Origin: Casuarina equisetifolia
Taxonomy: Eukaryota > Streptophyta > Magnoliopsida > Fagales > Casuarinaceae
Reading direction: 5' to 3'
Length of the DNA: 64,000 nt
Assembly: GCA_028551475.1 (NCBI GenBank)
Contig: CM052359.1
Coordinates: 9,301,583-9,365,582 of the forward strand
The notes below the pieces were generated by a model, which worked only from the letters and a program-made list of their open reading frames with translations, was not told the origin of the DNA and ran no database searches. This document shows, in pieces, positions 1 through 12,299 of this stretch. Positions within the stretch are counted from its first letter, which is position 1. Every line of letters starts with the position of its first letter. Position numbers and translations under genes: made by a program.

Positions 1-579
1 CAGAATGGGTACTAGTCGAGTCAAACTTATGTAAATTTGCTCTAATCTAGTTTGATTTGGAGAGAACAAGCACGATTTCAAATACCTAGGTTCTCACCCA
101 CTATCAAAAATAGTCAAGAATGCTAGAAAACTCGCCAGAAAAGGGATCTAGATGCCATTTGCATGTTCCAGATATCTTTGCTTGCTAGAAGAATTCCAAA
201 GATCCACCAATAGAGGGAGATCGACTGACTATCGCAGGATCTATCTCTCTTCATTACTTTTCTCTTTCCTTATCCCCCACTCTCTTAACAATCCATGATC
301 TTCTATGTTTTTCTTTTTTTGTTTATTTGCTGCCCAATTGCCTGAATGGTCCCCACATATGTTCCTTGCATTTGCTTCCTTATCTTATGTTTCTTTGCAA
401 AAAACTTCTTTTTTTTGTTCCTTTTTCTTGTATTTTGGGTTTTCTACATATACCAACAAAACTTGCATAAATATAAACACACAAAGATAAAATTTCATAA
501 AAACTACATTATACATTGCTTGTAGTACTTAAAATAACTTTATAAAAAATATAGTTATCACAATCTCATCAAGGAATGC
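1..579. other. Intergenic, no gene seen
   Basis: AT-rich, pyrimidine-rich sequence with no recognisable coding segment. It leads into a gypsy integrase relic and may be further decayed transposon sequence, but nothing in it supports that directly. Confidence 0.4.
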
Positions 580-930
580 CATCATAGCAAATGGGCAAGG
601 TACCTTGGATAATGGAAGATGTGGGCTCTTGTTAAAGCCTTATACTTTTGGCCTAACATGTGAGATGAGATAGAATTGTTTGTAAAGATTTGTCTTGTTT
701 GTCAATAGGATAAGCTGGAGCAAAGATCCCCTAGTGGTTTGCTGGAACCCCTACCCATCCCCAATCATTCATGGGAAAGTGTCTCCATGGACTTTATCAT
801 TAGACTACCAAAGGTTGATAGGTGCATATCAATTCTTGTGGTGGTGGATTGACTCTCCAAGTATGCAACTTTTGTACTAGCTCCTGTGAAGTGCCTAATG
901 GAAGTCACAACCTGTCTCTTTTTCAAAGTG
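580..930 (+). pseudogene. Ty3-gypsy integrase fragment (decayed)
   Basis: Read across frames, this stretch gives the usual gypsy integrase order: a zinc-binding segment (ALVKALYFWPNM, then DEIELFVKICLVCQ), the linker [18 protein letters not shown], and the start of the catalytic core ([29 protein letters not shown]). The match to plant gypsy polyproteins is clear, but stop codons interrupt it (for example in place of residues in CLVCQ-DK and VVVD-LSK), and the downstream core with the second Asp and the Glu is not readable. No LTRs, primer-binding site or other pol domains were found nearby, so this is an isolated dead fragment. Strand and family are fairly sure; the ends are approximate. Confidence 0.8.
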
Positions 931-2179
931 CTTAACAGATTGTCACAAATCCATTTTTTCCATGTGCTACTCCAATTAATATCACTTTTCCTCATAAATA
1001 TCTTAGTCATATCACTTACACTAGCCATTATATGCTTACCTCATCTTAAATTAATCACACATTTTATAGGCCTCACATTTTAGGCACAACTTGTTATCCA
1101 TTCAAAAATTAACTCAAGACAATAATTATGTAGCCATTTTCTTCAACAATTTTTATGTCTTTTAGGACTATCAATTGGGGATTTGACTAGGCCTGATAAG
1201 GCTGATAAGGGACTATATTTTCTTTGTTATTATATTTTAGCAAAAAAAAAATTTCATAATTTGGTCTCCTTCAGAAGTACTTTTTGTATTCTCAAACAAT
1301 TCATGTTTGTATTTCAATTTTTATCTATAATACCAATTATAATCTTTTTCATAAATATCTTGGACATTCTTTGAAAACTTATCACTTTCACATACAATCT
1401 ATCTCTTGTTTCACTTCATTTTCATGCTGAATTTTCCCTTTGACAAAATAAATCCACCAACATTTTCCCATAACTGATGTTATTACTCATTTCATTTTTA
1501 AGTTGGTTCATATGGACATTTAGGGTTCTCACTAAACCTCTACCCATGATGGTGCATGATATTTCTTAACCATTATGAATAATTTTTCTTAAGCCATTCA
1601 GAATTTTCTCCTTCAATTCAACTCCCAATTTTTCTTTAAACTTTAATATTTTGTTTTCCACACTTAATTTGGTTTTGTTGTCCCATGCATCCATTTTGAA
1701 AATAATACGTAATTTTATTTATATGAATGTTGATCTTTTTTTTCTTGAAAGGTATTCTTCATAAAATCTCTTACATTCACACTTCTCTACAAAATGGAGT
1801 TGTTGAGCACAAGCACTGACACTTGTGAGATGTGGCACAAGTCTTGATGTTTCAAGTACACATTCATTTTCTTTTAATTTGGGGGGAATGCCTTTTCACG
1901 CCACTTATATAATCAACCTCATCCTTTTGCCTTCTTTTCATGGCATTAACCTTTTTGAAATTTTTTTTTTTTTTGGAAAATCTCTTATTCTTTACCATCT
2001 TTATTTTTTAGGTATCATTGTTATACTACCAAATTAGGCGCCTAGCATAAATTTAGTCCCTAGGTGGTTCCTTATATTTTAATAGGTCACCCTCCTTCAT
2101 AAAAGGGTTACTGCTCGTACAACCCTTATTCTAAAAAGTTTTTTATTAGTCAAGATATGGTTTTATAAGAAAAATTTCC
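931..2179. other. Intergenic, AT-rich, no gene seen
   Basis: About 1.25 kb of AT-rich sequence. It continues downstream of the gypsy fragment and may be unreadable pol remains. No conserved motif, RNA gene or promoter was recognised. Confidence 0.4.
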
Positions 2180-4110
2180 TTTTTTGTCCTTAGTCTACAT
2201 CCTCCCCAAACGGCCAAGCAACCTCATGGACTCCAACCGTACTAGTTGATGATATATACACTTCATCCTATTTACTAGTTAATCCCTTTGAATTTTCTAA
2301 TCTAATCTCTTTCCATCTAATCTTGATTCAACTCCATCTAATCCTAACCCCACCATATTTGATCCTAAACTTGCACCTCTACTTCCACTTGCTATTGTCC
2401 TTATTAACTCATCCACAAACGCCTCTATGGATCTTTCTCTATTGTGCTCCAACCATATTACTCGACCTTTAATTTGGAGTTCCAATCACTTGACCTACCC
2501 TTTTCACCTTATCTTACACCTCCCTTTATCCCATTTCTAATTTTGTTTCTGTCAACCAATGTCACGTTGCTTATCAACACTTCATTGCTACCATTTCTAC
2601 CTAAATCATAAATTATTCTAATTGATAATATTAATTTAGACACCGTGTCATCCAAGAACTTTCCACTTAGCAAGAAGGGATTACCAATCCTAATTGGATT
2701 GTAGCAATAGATGTTGAACTCACTACCTTTAAGGCAAATCATATATGGGATGTGGTACCATTGCCTTCAAGGTGAAATATCATGTTAATGGTTTTATTAA
2801 GAAGTAGAAGGCTAGGTTGGTAACCAAGGGCTTCAGTCAATGTGAAGGCATTGATTATTAAGACACTTTCTCTTTTATAGCAAATTATTATTTACTTTAT
2901 CATCACTATTGTTGTTAATTTTCATTAGTCATTCCATCAAATGGATGTCGAGATGCCTTTTTTCATAATGAACTCTCAAATGAGATTTATATGGAGCTTT
3001 TGAGAGTTTATATGGAGCTTACCCCCAAATTTTGCAATCAAAGAGAGCATCTTGTATGTCGATTGCATAAATCCTTTTATGACTTAAAGCATCCCATCAA
3101 TAGAATACAAAATTCATTGGAGCACTAATTGCACACAACTTCATTCAATCTTATCATGATTATTTCTTATTTGCCAAGACTATAGAGATAGTTCTTTTAT
3201 GATCTTACTTATTTACGTTGATGAGATATTGATTACAGGAAATAATTAACCCGTCATTTTAGACCTCAAGAAGTATTTACATGCTACTTTTTTCATAAAA
3301 GATCTTAACCAATCAAAATTTTTCTTAGTTATCGAGATGCTCATTCTCCAAAAGGAATTTCCTTAAGTTAACAGATGTACACACTAAAGTTGATTTTCGA
3401 AGTAGGCCTAGCTAGTTTTAAGACATAAGTGATCCTAATGGAGCAAAACAAAAGTTTATGAGTATTGAGTATGAGGTTAGTTCAAAAGAAAAATTAGATG
3501 ACTCACCTCTTGCAAATCCATCGGTTTATCATATGTCAATTGTATAGCTAATTTATTTGACTTTTACTAGGTCCAACATTAAGTTCTTGATTCAACTTCT
3601 TAATTAATTCATGCATAATACAAAATAATCTAATGTAATGATAGCTTTAAAGGTTATTAGATACCTTAAAAAAGTTATCCAAGATTTGTCCTCATATTCT
3701 CATCCTCATCCAAGTTTGAACTATGAGCATATTATGACTCTAACTATAGCACATGTCCTATGTCAAGGAGGTCTACCACATGATTTTGCATCATGTTTGG
3801 CAATTCCTTGATATCATGGTAATCCAAGAAGCAACTTACTATCTCGTTTTCATTCACAAAAGTATAGTATCAAGCCATATAGGTTACTACTTATGAAATA
3901 ATATGAATCATCAAGATTTTGCTTTCCACATGAAGCATTTAACTTTGCTACACTATGATAATGGAGCCGCAAGAAAAATCATAGCAAATCCAATCTTCCA
4001 TAAGCATACAAAGAATATTGAAGTTGAATGTCACTATATGAAAGAAAAACTTCAGAAATGAATCATTGCTACACGACAAGTCTCTACCAAAGAATAGCCC
4101 ACCCATTTAT
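2180..4110 (+). pseudogene. Ty1-copia pol fragment: reverse transcriptase and RNase H (decayed)
   Basis: The plus strand carries a heavily mutated copia polyprotein. In order I can read a proline/serine-rich linker (about 2200-2480), the RT start (KARLVTKGFSQCEGIDY near 2800), MDVEMPFF...NEIYMEL near 2940-3000, VCRLHKSFYDLKHPINR near 3055-3100, the YVDD-box equivalent LIYVDEILITGNN near 3205-3245, SIVGCLIYLTFTRSNI near 3535-3580, and RNase H remnants from about 3640, ending in a segment like HIEVDCHFIREKL near 4020. Frameshifts and stop codons occur throughout. In the YVDD box the second Asp is Glu, which would itself kill polymerase activity. Sequence after 4110 looks like a 3' LTR ending near 4411. 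Confidence 0.85.
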
Positions 4111-4411
4111 TAACAAGAGCACTATATAATAGCTAACATTGTCATCTTCTCTCCAAGTTTAGAGTACTTAACTTGTTTAAATCTTCAACTTAAAGGAAAG
4201 TGTTTGTGTGTAAAGAATTCACCAAACTTGTTACCATATTGGATCCTATAATTAGACTTAATTCGTTGTAGTTGTTTTGCATATATGCCTCCCATACATA
4301 GAATAGATTTATAGCCTATAATTATAGGCCCGACATTGTACAAATTGTTACAACTGAATATAGATCCAATTTGCTCACTCGTTTCCTCTCCATTCTCTCA
4401 TTTTCTTACAA
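4111..4411 (+). repeat. Probable 3' LTR of the copia relic
   Basis: This sits directly after the copia RNase H remnants. It is AT-rich and ends in a pyrimidine tract (TTCTCTCATTTTCTTACA), which is how many plant copia LTRs end. No matching 5' LTR was found upstream, so the assignment rests on position and ending only. It abuts a duplicated piece of the LPA1 gene. Confidence 0.4.
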
Positions 4412-4895
4412 GAAAGATCAACGAGTGTGCAGGCATGGGGAAACCACTCAAAAGTCCGTGACAAGCCCTTGAATGAGTTAGGGAGTTGAAGAGTTGGAGG
4501 GAGAGAGAGGCTAAATAGAAAATTGCGAAAAAACCAGGACTGATTTTCAGCAAAACAAGTTCTCTTTGGATTATCTTCTAGGTTTCAGGCAAACAACGAA
4601 AAAATTAATGTATCTTTCCAAAGACAGTTTCTGTTGAAATTTCAACTCAAAATGTTTGATACTGAAAACACTAGATACTTATGTTTCTTTCCTTTCCCTA
4701 CTTTTTTCCATGTAATTTATCTTTTGCGCACAATGAGAGCTTGTCACACCACCACGCTTCTTTTTCTTGAAAGGATTTTAACTATGATTCAACACTCGCC
4801 ATGATTTCTTCCGTGGAACCAATTCTAAGACATTATATCTCACAACTATCTGTCCTTTTCACACGCTAGGCTGGGTGGAGAAGATATAGGCTACA
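4412..4895 (+). pseudogene. Duplicated intron 3/exon 4 fragment of LPA1
   Basis: This segment is a clear copy of the end of intron 3 and the first 31 bases of exon 4 of the LPA1 gene (about 20144-20770). Shared landmarks, in the same order, include GTCAACGAGTGTGCAGGCA (here with ATC for GTC), AGGGAGTTGAAGAGTTGGAGG, GGACTGATTTTCAGCAAAAC, TTATCTTTTGCGCACAATGA and GGTGGAGAAGATATAGGCTA. Similarity stops abruptly after CTACA. About 150 bases present in LPA1 (including its C18 run) are missing here. The splice acceptor has changed from CACAG to CACAC, so the exon piece could not be spliced normally. It is an untranslatable relic about 15.7 kb upstream of the intact gene and in the same orientation. 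Confidence 0.9.
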
Positions 4896-6281
4896 TTATA
4901 AGAATTTTTCTTATAAACTAAGATAAATTAGTATGTAACCATTATTGCTAAGTTAGAGCCATTACGTTCTCATGGAAAATAATAGTCGTGAATTATTTTT
5001 ATATTAGAAATTGTTCTGATTTGAGGTATTATTTTTCTTTCAAAAGTACCAAATTACCATGATCTCTTTCACTTATCTCTTAACTTTTTTCTATTTCAAT
5101 AGAGAGGAAAAGGAGAAAATCAACAAATCATCTAGGTTTGTATTTTAACAGATATACTATTCAACTCCTCATCCAGAGTTATATTTTTAACGAGATACTA
5201 ACTCCTCGTTTGTCTCAAGTATAAGCTACTCATCTAACTTAAGGCTAACTCTCCTTTATATTACATGCTCCATACTTGACTTTCTATGTCAGATTATAAC
5301 CTGATTAATGGGTCCCAGTTCATGAATGGTCAACCGCGCTGAATTGCTATGTTGTCCTTTCAGCTTTTACCTCCTCAGGTATCCCATCACATAAAAGATA
5401 AAACGTCATTTAAGTTGGAAGTAACATGAAGCATTTTACTTTTGCCTGAGGACATGGCTTTCATGCTGTGTAGGCAGATTCCAATTTTTAATGCCCCACG
5501 TTTCGGCATCGTATAGGCTAATAGGTGTGCCGTGACAGAAAGAACTTCCTATGAGATAAAATTCAAGTGGTTAGAAAAGCAGAACAAGGGAAATGCGCTA
5601 CCTTTTTTCCGCAGCATTTCTTTTGTCTTGTCGAAGTGTTAGACAGATTGAGAACTGACGAGGCAGGTTATCCTGTTTCCATGCTGCGTAACAGCTGGCA
5701 ACTTGAACTCCATTGCCACAAAAATTATCATTTCAGTTTGGTTGATCTTTTTTCATAAAGACAAATGACGATTGTCAGTTCGGCTAAAAGGCATATAAAA
5801 CTGCGCACGTGCAAAGGCAGTGGCTGTAACTTATGGGTAATAACAACCAACTAGGTATCAGTAAAATCGTAATAGTATTTATTCTTTGATTGTAGGTTTA
5901 GTAATTACATATTGAGGGTAATCTTAATTATAAATGAATTATCTTAAAGAATTAAATAGTAAAAAAAAAGTAAGTTATATTATTAAGATTATAAAGCAAA
6001 AGTTTTACAATAATTCTATTGAACATATCTTTTAAAGTTACAGTTTTATCACATTTAGAATGAAATAAATAAAAAAATTTAATAGTTACAAAAAGTCAAA
6101 AAGGATGTAAGAATAAAATTTCATCAATTAAGGACTTAAATTTTATAAATTATAATAAATATTTGTAAGAATTTTAAAATCTTTTAAATGTCATTTTTAA
6201 ATTTAGGTGATAAATGATTAATTGAACAATTTTGTACTACAACTCTTGTGATGCATATATAAGTACATAGAATCTCATTAC

Positions 6282-6283
<2 letters not shown>
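4896..6283. other. Intergenic, no gene seen
   Basis: AT-rich sequence between the LPA1 relic and the microsatellite downstream of GH3. No motif was recognised. The short open frame near 5567-5758 lacks any familiar domain and was not called. Confidence 0.4.

Positions 6284-6315
<32 letters not shown>
6284..6315. repeat. (AT)n microsatellite
   Basis: An uninterrupted TA/AT dinucleotide run of about 32 bases, about 85 bases beyond the 3' end of the GH3 coding region. Confidence 0.95.
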
Positions 6316-6318
<3 letters not shown>

Positions 6319-6399
6319 CATTATATTTTATTATAAGAAATATACAAATACATAACATTTCATTCAAAGTAATAAGAATTTACATAGACGTAGGACATT

Positions 6400-9206
6400 C
6401 TAAGTAACCCACTTGGGATCCCTCGGACTGAAAAAAGAAGCCCTGACGTGGGAATTCAGCAGCTTAAGAGCAGCTATAGATTTGATGCATCTCGGTGTTT
6501 TGTATTGGTTGATCGACCCCCCTTTCTCGATGAACAAGTCCATCAGCTCCTCGAATGTCCTCGGCTTCACCACACGAATCTCAAGGGGCCCTACGGACCT
6601 GTCATTCGTCCGGCATCTTCGGTATGTGTAATCTAGTTCCTCTTCCACAGCAATGCAACATTCTTGGAGAACCTTATCTTCAAGCGCAGTACCCATGTCT
6701 TTGATTGATCCGTGCGGTTGAACTTCCCAATACAGTACGTAATGGCCGGGCAAAGTTGACGTATCTGCATAGCTAGTGTACTCCGCGAGTAAGGCACGGT
6801 AAGGTTCCAGCAGTTTCTTGGCCACCGTGATGCTCTTATGCAAATCCTCTTCGTTGGTTTTGTCGCTGTCGATGCTAAGGAGGACGTTTCTTCTGCAGAT
6901 GAATCGGAATTGAGGTGCTGTATTGTGGAATCCCGTCACTTGGAGCACATCACCGATACGATAACGGTATAGTCCTAAGTAATTTCCCAAAAAGCTTTAG
7001 ATAAAAGTGGTAGTGGTTGTGGAAATGATCTATGACATGAATATATAGACACATCAATCAAACTATAAACATATAAAAAAACACAATATTTAAAAAATTC
7101 AAACCAACACAATATCTTATATCCCTTGTCATCAATGCTGACTATAAGATCTACTCACAACTCTTACACAATTATTTTTAGTATTCACAGCAATGTATTG
7201 GATTCTATTTTAGCTAGTAGTTATAACACAATATAGCACTTTTTGGTAGCCACCCTCATGAGAGGTAGGCTGCCATCCTTATAAAACCTAATCCTCTTTT
7301 TTGTTCTCTCTTTTTAGCCTTATAAGTTTTTTTATGATCTTCCTTTTTTATACTAACATCAAAGAGAGTCTTAATTAGATACTATTAAAAATCCATATTA
7401 GATATCACTAGAAATCCTAACCAATACAAAAGAGAATAACTTCTAAAATATTCTTAAAATATACATGAAATATATTTAAGTCTATCAACTTTCACTCCAA
7501 TTCTTAATAGTAACAATATATGAACATGAAGAAACAAATAAAGTATGATAAAGTTGGGCTTTCCTCATACAGATAATAAACAACTAGAATACTTTTTCAA
7601 GATTTTTCAAGTAAAGGCTCTTACCAGCTAAGGTTGTGACCACCAGTTCATAATAAGAGCCGAGCCTAACCTCCGCCAGGTCGACCAGTCTACTAGTAGG
7701 CACCTCTTCTTCTTCACCCATGTCCATTAACATCGTACCATTCTCTCCCAACGGTATGAATTCGAAGTAACCCATATTGGGCAAGAGGGTGAACGCCACA
7801 TCCGATGGGTTACTCAAGGGCCTCAAGTTGACCCCGAAGTAACATTCTGATGAGGCATACATGGTGGAAACCAATGGCAATTTCCCATCGCTGTAATACT
7901 CCAGGGCTGGTATGTACTGTGCCATAGAACCCGTCACCACAGCCTCAATGTACTTGGCCCTTGGCCAAAGGCGGCACAAAACTCCCTTCCATGGCGAACG
8001 GCTACAAATGTCCTTGATCTCGCTCGCGAGACACGGGTCCGGTGATAAAAGGATGGTCGACATACATGAACGGCAGTTGGGGTCGGTGATCGTGGTGTCT
8101 AGTTGACCGCTGTGGATATCATTGCACAGACGAACCCAATTACGTTCAAGGAATGAGATGGCCCGGAGAAACGCCGAGGCGAAAACGGCCCCTAGCCTTA
8201 GGACTTGTTGGCGGTGGATTAGACCCGCTAGCAGCTGGCAGTACATGCTTTGGGTGCTGTCGCTGCACAGGATGGCTTGGTCCGGGCTCGTGTAATCGTT
8301 GAAAGGGTCACGAGCTCGGCGACTGAAGTGCTTGCTCTTGTAGTAGCTGGTGAGCACAGCCCGAGCTGGTAAACCACAGCGCGTACGCAATTCCGCCTTG
8401 ATAAAGTATAGATACATGGCCTTGCCTTCGTCAAGTCCTGGAAAGTACCTGCCATTGTGATGCAAGAACATGGGCTTAATTGGAATCAAAATGTATCCTT
8501 GCAGGGCTAATCAAAAATATTTTTCCAGTACTGCAGTGTCATATATCGATCTTTTCGACTAAAATACATGATTTTTAATTGCAGAAGTTGCCATTTTGCC
8601 ATGTGTAACATGCTCTTTTCGACTAAAATCCTTGATTTTAAATCTGTGAAACTCCTAATATGATGATGATAATGACAGAAGTCACTAACATAAACCAGAA
8701 TGGAGGTAAAAGTATCTAACTCATTCATGACTGGCATAATAAGATTATATAAAAACGTTCGCCTGTCAAGATCTTCTGCTATTGAGGGCATCAACTTCGG
8801 TTCTCCGGCTGAGGTCCCTGAACTGCAAGTTCCATGACACAAGTTTGTAAGTATGGAAACAGAGTTGATACTAATGGAAGCCCTTACTAGAGAATTACAG
8901 AGAGGGAGAGAGAGACCTCAATAACATTTCTGATATTGGGTGGCCAGTAATGAGAGAGGAGTCTTCACCATGAGCAATCCTTTGTATGTAGGGGCGTATA
9001 GCCTTGTAGGTTATAACCGGAACTCTACGCTTGAACTCCAATATATCCTTTGATCCTTTCATGCACTTCCTGAGATACTCAGTTTCCATATTTCGCGTTA
9101 AGATCTCTTTCAAGATATTCTTTTGAACTTCGTCAGCCTTAGCCGTGAGTCTCTCGATCTCCTCTAATGCCTCCTCTCCTTTGTACTCCAATTTCTTCCC
9201 ATCCAT
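6400..9206 (-). CDS. GH3 acyl-acid amido synthetase, GH3.17-like (4 exons)
   Basis: Coding exons on the minus strand are 9206-8917, 8822-8721, 8448-7625 and 6974-6400. All joins keep frame and use GT-AG, giving 596 residues, the usual GH3 length. GH3 enzymes adenylate an acyl acid (indole-3-acetic acid, jasmonate or benzoates) and join it to an amino acid in the cytoplasm, adjusting hormone levels. Visible motifs: SSGTSAGE at residues 97-104 (nucleotide-binding loop, made across the exon 1/2 junction), MYASSE at 327-332, and YRYRIGDVL from 408 (made just after the exon 3/4 junction). Wording such as [13 protein letters not shown] and [10 protein letters not shown] resembles group II, IAA-conjugating enzymes of the GH3.17 type. 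The exact substrate is inference. A minus-strand TATA box lies at 9298-9305. No inactivating change was seen. Confidence 0.93.
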
Positions 9207-9297
9207 ATTGTCAGATACAGATAAGCAGGAAAGCTTACTGCAGAAGGCAATATGGGTTATAGATTCGTCTTCTTGAAAGGTTCAGAACCGAGAAGGG

Positions 9298-9305
9298 TTT
9301 ATATA
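9298..9305 (-). promoter_or_regulatory. TATA box of the GH3 gene
   Basis: On the minus strand this reads TATATAAA, 92 bases upstream of the GH3 start codon. The spacing leaves room for a leader of about 60 bases. The sequence and position fit a core promoter; the transcription start is not known. Confidence 0.7.
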
Positions 9306-11298
9306 TAATGAATTTGGTGAAGAAAAGTGCCTCCAAAGCCTCTTCCTCTCTATCTTTCCACACGATATCCTGCTGATGGCGCTCACGATGTGGCCCCTCA
9401 CAAGCTTTTCTTGATTTGAGATCAATCACTTCACCCTATGATGTAAACTTTTCGATCTATGCGTGCAACTTTATGGTGCTCAAGAACTTGCACGACTTTT
9501 TGCAATTTCATTTTCCGTCCAAATTAGCTATAACTTTTAGCAGCCCACAGGATAAAAGAGGTACGTTCATGATCCACGGATTCACGATCATGAACATTTC
9601 ATCTGCAGGTGTACTCTTTCAAAATTAAAGCCTTTAATTGCGTTAGTGGTGCTTTCTTGGCGATACGAGTAGTTTTTATGACTCTGTATGAAAATGAAAC
9701 CCATGGGAATATTTGTATCAAGGCGCCTCCGATATTAAAACTGAATCACGTAAGGAAGAAAGGAAGGAAGAAAAGTTACCTATGCAGACAACCATGAAGC
9801 TATGTGCTGACGCATCAGGATTTCTGGGGCAAAGTTTTTTTGGGTAGAACCCACAAGCCCTCAAAATGACGTGCATTCAAATTCATCTATAGCTTTTGGA
9901 CAGTGACACTATTAGTGAGAAGCAATTAACTCGAGGTGAACCATGTGGGCCTCACTCCAAAAAGTGAACATGGAACTTAAATGTTTTTAAATAATGGCTA
10001 TTTCTCTTCAATTTCCTAAACTTGTATATAGGTTCAAGTGTCTCTCTCTTCATAATCAATTATGAGGAAGTAAATTCAATCTTTTTTAACATGATATCAA
10101 AATCTAAATTTAAATATAACATCTTATCACGAATTAAATTCAAGTGATTATCTCATAAGTTATGACCAACCCATAGTTAGGGTAAGGAAGGATGTCAAAT
10201 TGTGATTGTTTCATATTATTAATGTTTTGATTTGATATTCCTCATTATAAGTTTAAAGCTTTCACTCTTTTAACAGGTAGTTTTGAGAAAAGAAACTAAA
10301 TCTTTTCCAATATATCTTATTTCTACTTTAAATTGTGATTATATACATACTGCGCCGGTGTCTGGATATAACAATCTGACCTATTCAAATAGCTATGGCA
10401 TATGAATCTAACATAATGGGGGACAACATCGAGATTATAAGCATCTGGTCCTCTAGCTCGTCGTTATCCACATGCAAGATCTTTTTACTCTTCCCGTCAC
10501 TCCAAGAACACGAGAAGAAAAGCGGATAAACAGAAAAGTCCTTTATGGGATATGTTCCCTCTCTTTAAAGGGAGCATGACGTGTAAATCACGCAAAGAAC
10601 GCGCTAATTCGTTGTTCCAATGGCAAACGTAGTGCTTTACAAGCTGTGCCAGAAAGGTCATTCTAGACAACCAAGTTGCAGGCCCGGAGTGTCATTCAGA
10701 GCCCCCATTAACATAATGCGATTCCTAAATACCATGCATATTTAAGGAACTAGATTGGTCACCCGGAATTGCCTGCACCTACTGTCCTCGAGAAACAATC
10801 TCATCCATTTGATGAATTCCATGTGCTCAAGGGCACTCATAATCTCTGCATATCTGCTGTATCCTTATCCAGATGGGAATCAACCCAGTGTCGTCAGCGA
10901 AATCTTTTTACAGATGTACAATCCAATGAGGTTGGTGCTCGCCGCATCTGTTTACAATCTCTCAGTACCTTTTTCCACGTCGTGAGAGGCACAATGTATC
11001 CGTAAGGAAGCTCTGCTCTTCAGCCCCTACAACGAGAATTCAGGCAGGACATTAAGACTAGTTCCATGGAACTTGTTTTGCTATAACTGAGAAGGTTATG
11101 ATAATGGAGGAGAAAGCGAATTTTACCGGCTCATCACTTTTCCCTGCCTAGACGAAGCACATCGCGTGCCTCACTCAAATTATTGTGTCCGCCAATGCCT
11201 CCCTCGAAGTATTCACCTTACAATATTTCTCCACTTACCAACAATAGAACCGTCCGTCCCTTTGTACTGAACGTTCATGATCACTTCTTTTTGTTAGA
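9306..11298. other. GH3 upstream region and intergenic DNA
   Basis: This contains the GH3 promoter side. A single TGTCTC (auxin-response-element core, 10039-10044) was seen about 830 bases from the start codon, which is weak evidence for auxin control. Around 10760-11020 the minus strand has short coding-like blocks (YGYIVPLTTWKKV and, in another frame, MSALEHMEFIKWM) separated by frame changes. I could not assign these to a family. No intact gene is supported. Confidence 0.4.
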
Positions 11299-11545
11299 AA
11301 TTCTAATGCATAATTCGAAGGTAATCTATGAGTTGGAAGAAAGCTTTTCATTTAAACATTACATCAAGATTTGTACATATCTAAGGTGGGACTATAGTTG
11401 TCATAGGCTTATGGGGGCTCGCAACAAGCTTGGGCTTATAGGGATCCAAGTTGGTGATAATATACAAGAGTAATTGAGTGTGCCAAACTAACAAGTTATG
11501 ACCTTTTAGCTTAATGTTTGGGCTTATTGCAATTGGTATCAGAGC
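11299..11545 (+). repeat. Putative LTR end with methionine-tRNA primer-binding site
   Basis: The sequence TTGGTATCAGAGCC at about 11532-11545 is the standard primer-binding site complementary to the 3' end of initiator methionine tRNA in plant LTR retrotransposons. It follows TATTGCA, which would be the LTR end. A possible LTR start (TGTTAGAAATTC) lies near 11294-11305, giving a short LTR of about 235 bases. No gag or pol sequence follows, so this may be a non-autonomous (TRIM-like) element or a truncated one. The second LTR was not found. Confidence 0.55.
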
Positions 11546-12299
11546 CAGCCATGTCTTGGGTTTGAACCACAAAGGGACAACTTGCAAACAAGGCTACAAG
11601 AGAGGGCTATCTAGCAAAGAACATCACGAGCCCAAAGGGTGCCTAAACGCATGAATTTGGGTGTGTCCAAAAAAAATGTAAATATTAGCTTTAATAATAA
11701 GATTGCACTTGTTTTGAGTTTGAATCCTCCTCAACTATATTTCTAAGTGAATTTAAATCATCAAAAAATTCTTAGTAAAAAAAGCTACTCCTAGTTGCAA
11801 ATTATAGACATGTAGTGTAGAGTGTGAGACTTTTGACCATCCTAGCTCACTGCCTCACTTATGTTTAGTTGTCTTCATTCAAGATTAATTAGGTTTAAGC
11901 AATTAGAGGTCACTATATGGTTAAGTATATATCTTGTCCAATGTATTTATGTTTTCTTGATATTTTATGTGACAGCCTAATATATAGGTACTTTGCCTTT
12001 TTTTTAAGAGTTATACTTATCTAAAGTATGGTAATTATGTCTAACTTTGATGTCATTAATAAAACTTGTTAGGGCACCACCCTTATTTCTTAAAAATAAA
12101 AAGATAAAAAAAAAAGTATATGGGTACTAAAATGTTTCCCAGGTATAAACCAAGTGGTGAGTGATGAGATGAAGCAATGAAGACTATGGAAACCTAACTT
12201 ACGGTAAAAGTACCACACTTAAAATTTAGACTCTAATGCTATATTAGGAAGTTTAGATGTATACAAAAATTTATTCAAACATAGGTAAGTTAAATTTTC
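11546..12299. other. Retrotransposon-derived or intergenic DNA, no gene seen
   Basis: AT-rich sequence following the primer-binding site and leading into a LINE relic. No readable protein motif or RNA gene. Confidence 0.4.

Noticed and set aside
10039..10044. TGTCTC auxin-response core upstream of GH3
   Set aside because: A single core about 830 bases from the start codon is expected by chance and is not enough to claim auxin control.
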